DNA of 64,000 nt from Smittia aterrima (Eukaryota; Arthropoda; Insecta; Diptera; Chironomidae), in the NCBI GenBank assembly GCA_033063855.1, contig CP093829.1:20057537-20121536 (forward strand), given 5' to 3'. The position numbers were made by a program, and so were the translations under genes. Position 1 is the first letter of the stretch; each line of letters opens with the position of its first letter. Positions 62,531 through 64,000 of the stretch are shown here, one piece after another. The notes under the pieces are model-generated. The model saw nothing but the letters and a program-made list of their open reading frames with translations. It was not told the DNA's origin and did not search any database.

Positions 62531-64000
62531 GATTATGACTTAAACATTTAATTGAAATAAAACTTTATGCACAGCTCGGTTGCATCGCTCGCCACATAAC
62601 TCGTCACGCACTCTCCTTAGATTTTTATTATTATTTTTTTCCTCACTGAAGACTTTAAGACGAAAAAAAAGCAAAAAATCTTATCACATTCTTCTTGACT
62701 CTGCTCTTTCTCTCTCGTAATTTGTAATTATTTTTTGGTTGATTTCAGCATCTCACAATGATCTTCACACGCCTAATCCATTTTTTTCGCGACCGATAAC
62801 ATGTTGGGAAGAGTAATCCACAACCTTTGCCTACGAATTCTTATTAGAACGCACTAAATCTCGCAAAGTTTATCTTTTTCTGTGAATGCTGAGCAAAACT
62901 GGTCGAAATATATTTGGAGCTTGTAAGCTGCCAAGCTTTGAACGGAGTTTCGTTTCTTGTTTTCGTCGAGTTGGAGCTACTTGCCGTTTTAAAAATGGAA
63001 TATGGAACTTTCAAAAAGAAAATACTTCAAGTTACTGATCGACGAGTTTTTCGATAAACTTTTTTGGGATTCGAACCCTTGCGACTCTAATAAATTGAAG
63101 TCTCTTGTTTCTGTCTATAAATTATATTTCCTTGCTTTTAATGAATTTCGCTAAATTCTAATTGAAGCTCGAAAAAAATATTTAAATTAATAAAAAGTTG
63201 AATAGATAATCTCCATGCAATAGATAATCTTTTGGGATTCGAACCCATTGGAATGCACTAAATTCAAATTGAAGTCTCTTGCTTCAGTCCTAAAACTATT
63301 TTTCTTTGCTTGTGAAGAGTTCTGCTAAATTCCAATTAAAGTTCGACAAAGAGATTTGAATTAATAAAAAATTAAATCTAATGCACCCGATCATCGGATT
63401 CCGATGAAGTCTTAGGAAAAAGAGATAAAACTTTAATTAAAAATAATGATATTGTTGCTTCTGATGAAAATTTTGGGATTCGAACCCTCGATTCTAATAA
63501 ATTTAAATTGAAGTTTCTTGCTTTGCTCATGAAACTAATTTTCTTTTGCTTACAAACAGTTTCGCTAAACTGCAATAAATATTTTAATCCCTTGCAATTT
63601 CCTGTGTTGATTCTTCTCTTTCAGAAATGCACGTCCTTTGGACAGAAGAATGCATTTGACGTGATCCTTTAAATCCATGAAATGTGATTGAATCTTAAAG
63701 CGATTATTTGTGCTATTGTTGCAAACTAATTTCCTGACAAATTGAATCGATTGTGAAGCGATTTCTTATGGATCGTTGCAGGTAGAGGGAGGAAACAGTT
63801 TTATTTGCTTCGCAAGGTTGGAGAAGAAGAAAACCAACAAACCTGCGACACAAAGGAACCCGGTGATCTTTAGTCACCTGCTTACAAAGCAGAAACAATC
63901 CGGACCGAGAGAAAACAAATTTTACGACTCGGAGCGAACAAATGTCATCTGATAACTGAAACTTCATCGTTTAGATGCTTTTCAGATTGCGATCGAATGA
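62531..64000. other. Sik3 upstream region
   Basis: It should contain the Sik3 promoter and 5' UTR or untranslated exons. It has low-complexity T/A runs near 62590-62720 and the three-copy repeat described at 63060-63590. Minus-strand frames at 63378-63575 and 63713-63967 have no recognised motif. Confidence 0.4.
63060..63590. repeat. Three diverged repeats containing GGGATTCGAACCC
   Basis: Units at about 63060-63215, 63228-63398 and 63469-63590 share TTTTGGGATTCGAACCC (cores at 63066, 63234, 63475). They then share AATTGAAGTYTCTTGYTT, a TTTYTTTGCTT-like stretch and TTCGCTAAATTC. On the minus strand the core reads GGGTTCGAATCCC, a perfect match to the tRNA T-arm/Pol III B box. No complete cloverleaf or clear A box could be folded. 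They may be tRNA-derived SINE fragments or a local tandem repeat. Confidence 0.55.

Noticed and set aside
1..64000. CRISPR arrays, integrated virus, rRNA genes or a bacterial-type operon
   Set aside because: None was seen. The repeats present are dispersed gene copies, one MITE, a 24-bp duplication and the B-box repeat.

Overview
The window is eukaryotic and looks like an insect, most likely a dipteran. It is AT-rich and has many short introns (55-60 bp) with GT..AG ends. It carries an insect-type odorant receptor (7tm_6 family) and animal orthologues of SLC37, Skp2, NNT and SIK3. I cannot name the species. A nematoceran fly, for example a chironomid, is a guess.

Layout. 15-623 (-): the 5' end of an SLC37-type sugar-phosphate exchanger that runs off the left edge. 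1450-2957 (+): Skp2, an F-box/LRR substrate receptor. 3232-13299 (+): six tandem C2H2 zinc-finger genes (paralogues 1-6), interrupted at 6716-7467 by a 5'-truncated copy of Skp2. 13300-17372: a gene-poor spacer where two arrays converge tail to tail. 17541-46357 (-): fourteen more paralogues (7-20), with two unrelated genes at 29.7-32.4 kb (a two-membrane-segment protein and a secreted LRR protein) and a 4.8-kb empty stretch inside the array. 46725-50262 (-): mitochondrial NAD(P) transhydrogenase in seven exons. 53721-62530 (-): SIK3 kinase in nine exons, whose 2.2-kb last intron holds an odorant receptor gene and two identical tRNA-Cys genes in opposite orientation. 62531-64000: the SIK3 upstream region, with a three-copy repeat.

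The main object is the 20-member zinc-finger family. Every copy is a single-exon gene. Each starts with an almost invariant ~60-residue leader (IKHEPEVHFTCYL core, acidic tail). This is followed by a Cys-rich segment and a run of short-linker C2H2 fingers. The fingers differ mainly in the helix positions expected to read DNA, while the leader, promoter and polyadenylation region are conserved. Ten copies are full length (12 motifs; 402 or 407 aa). Ten end just after finger 10 or inside finger 11. At least six different lesions produced these ends, all falling within about 20 codons. The promoters fall into two shared modules: a palindromic AAGTCA-n-TGACTT type and an inverted-CCAAT type. Tandem duplication (with a fragment of Skp2 as passenger) and probable gene conversion appear to have built the array. 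What the proteins bind is unknown from sequence; repression of mobile elements, as for other expanded C2H2 families, is only a hypothesis.

Exon boundaries were placed by hand from splice signals, reading phase and family alignment. No search was run.
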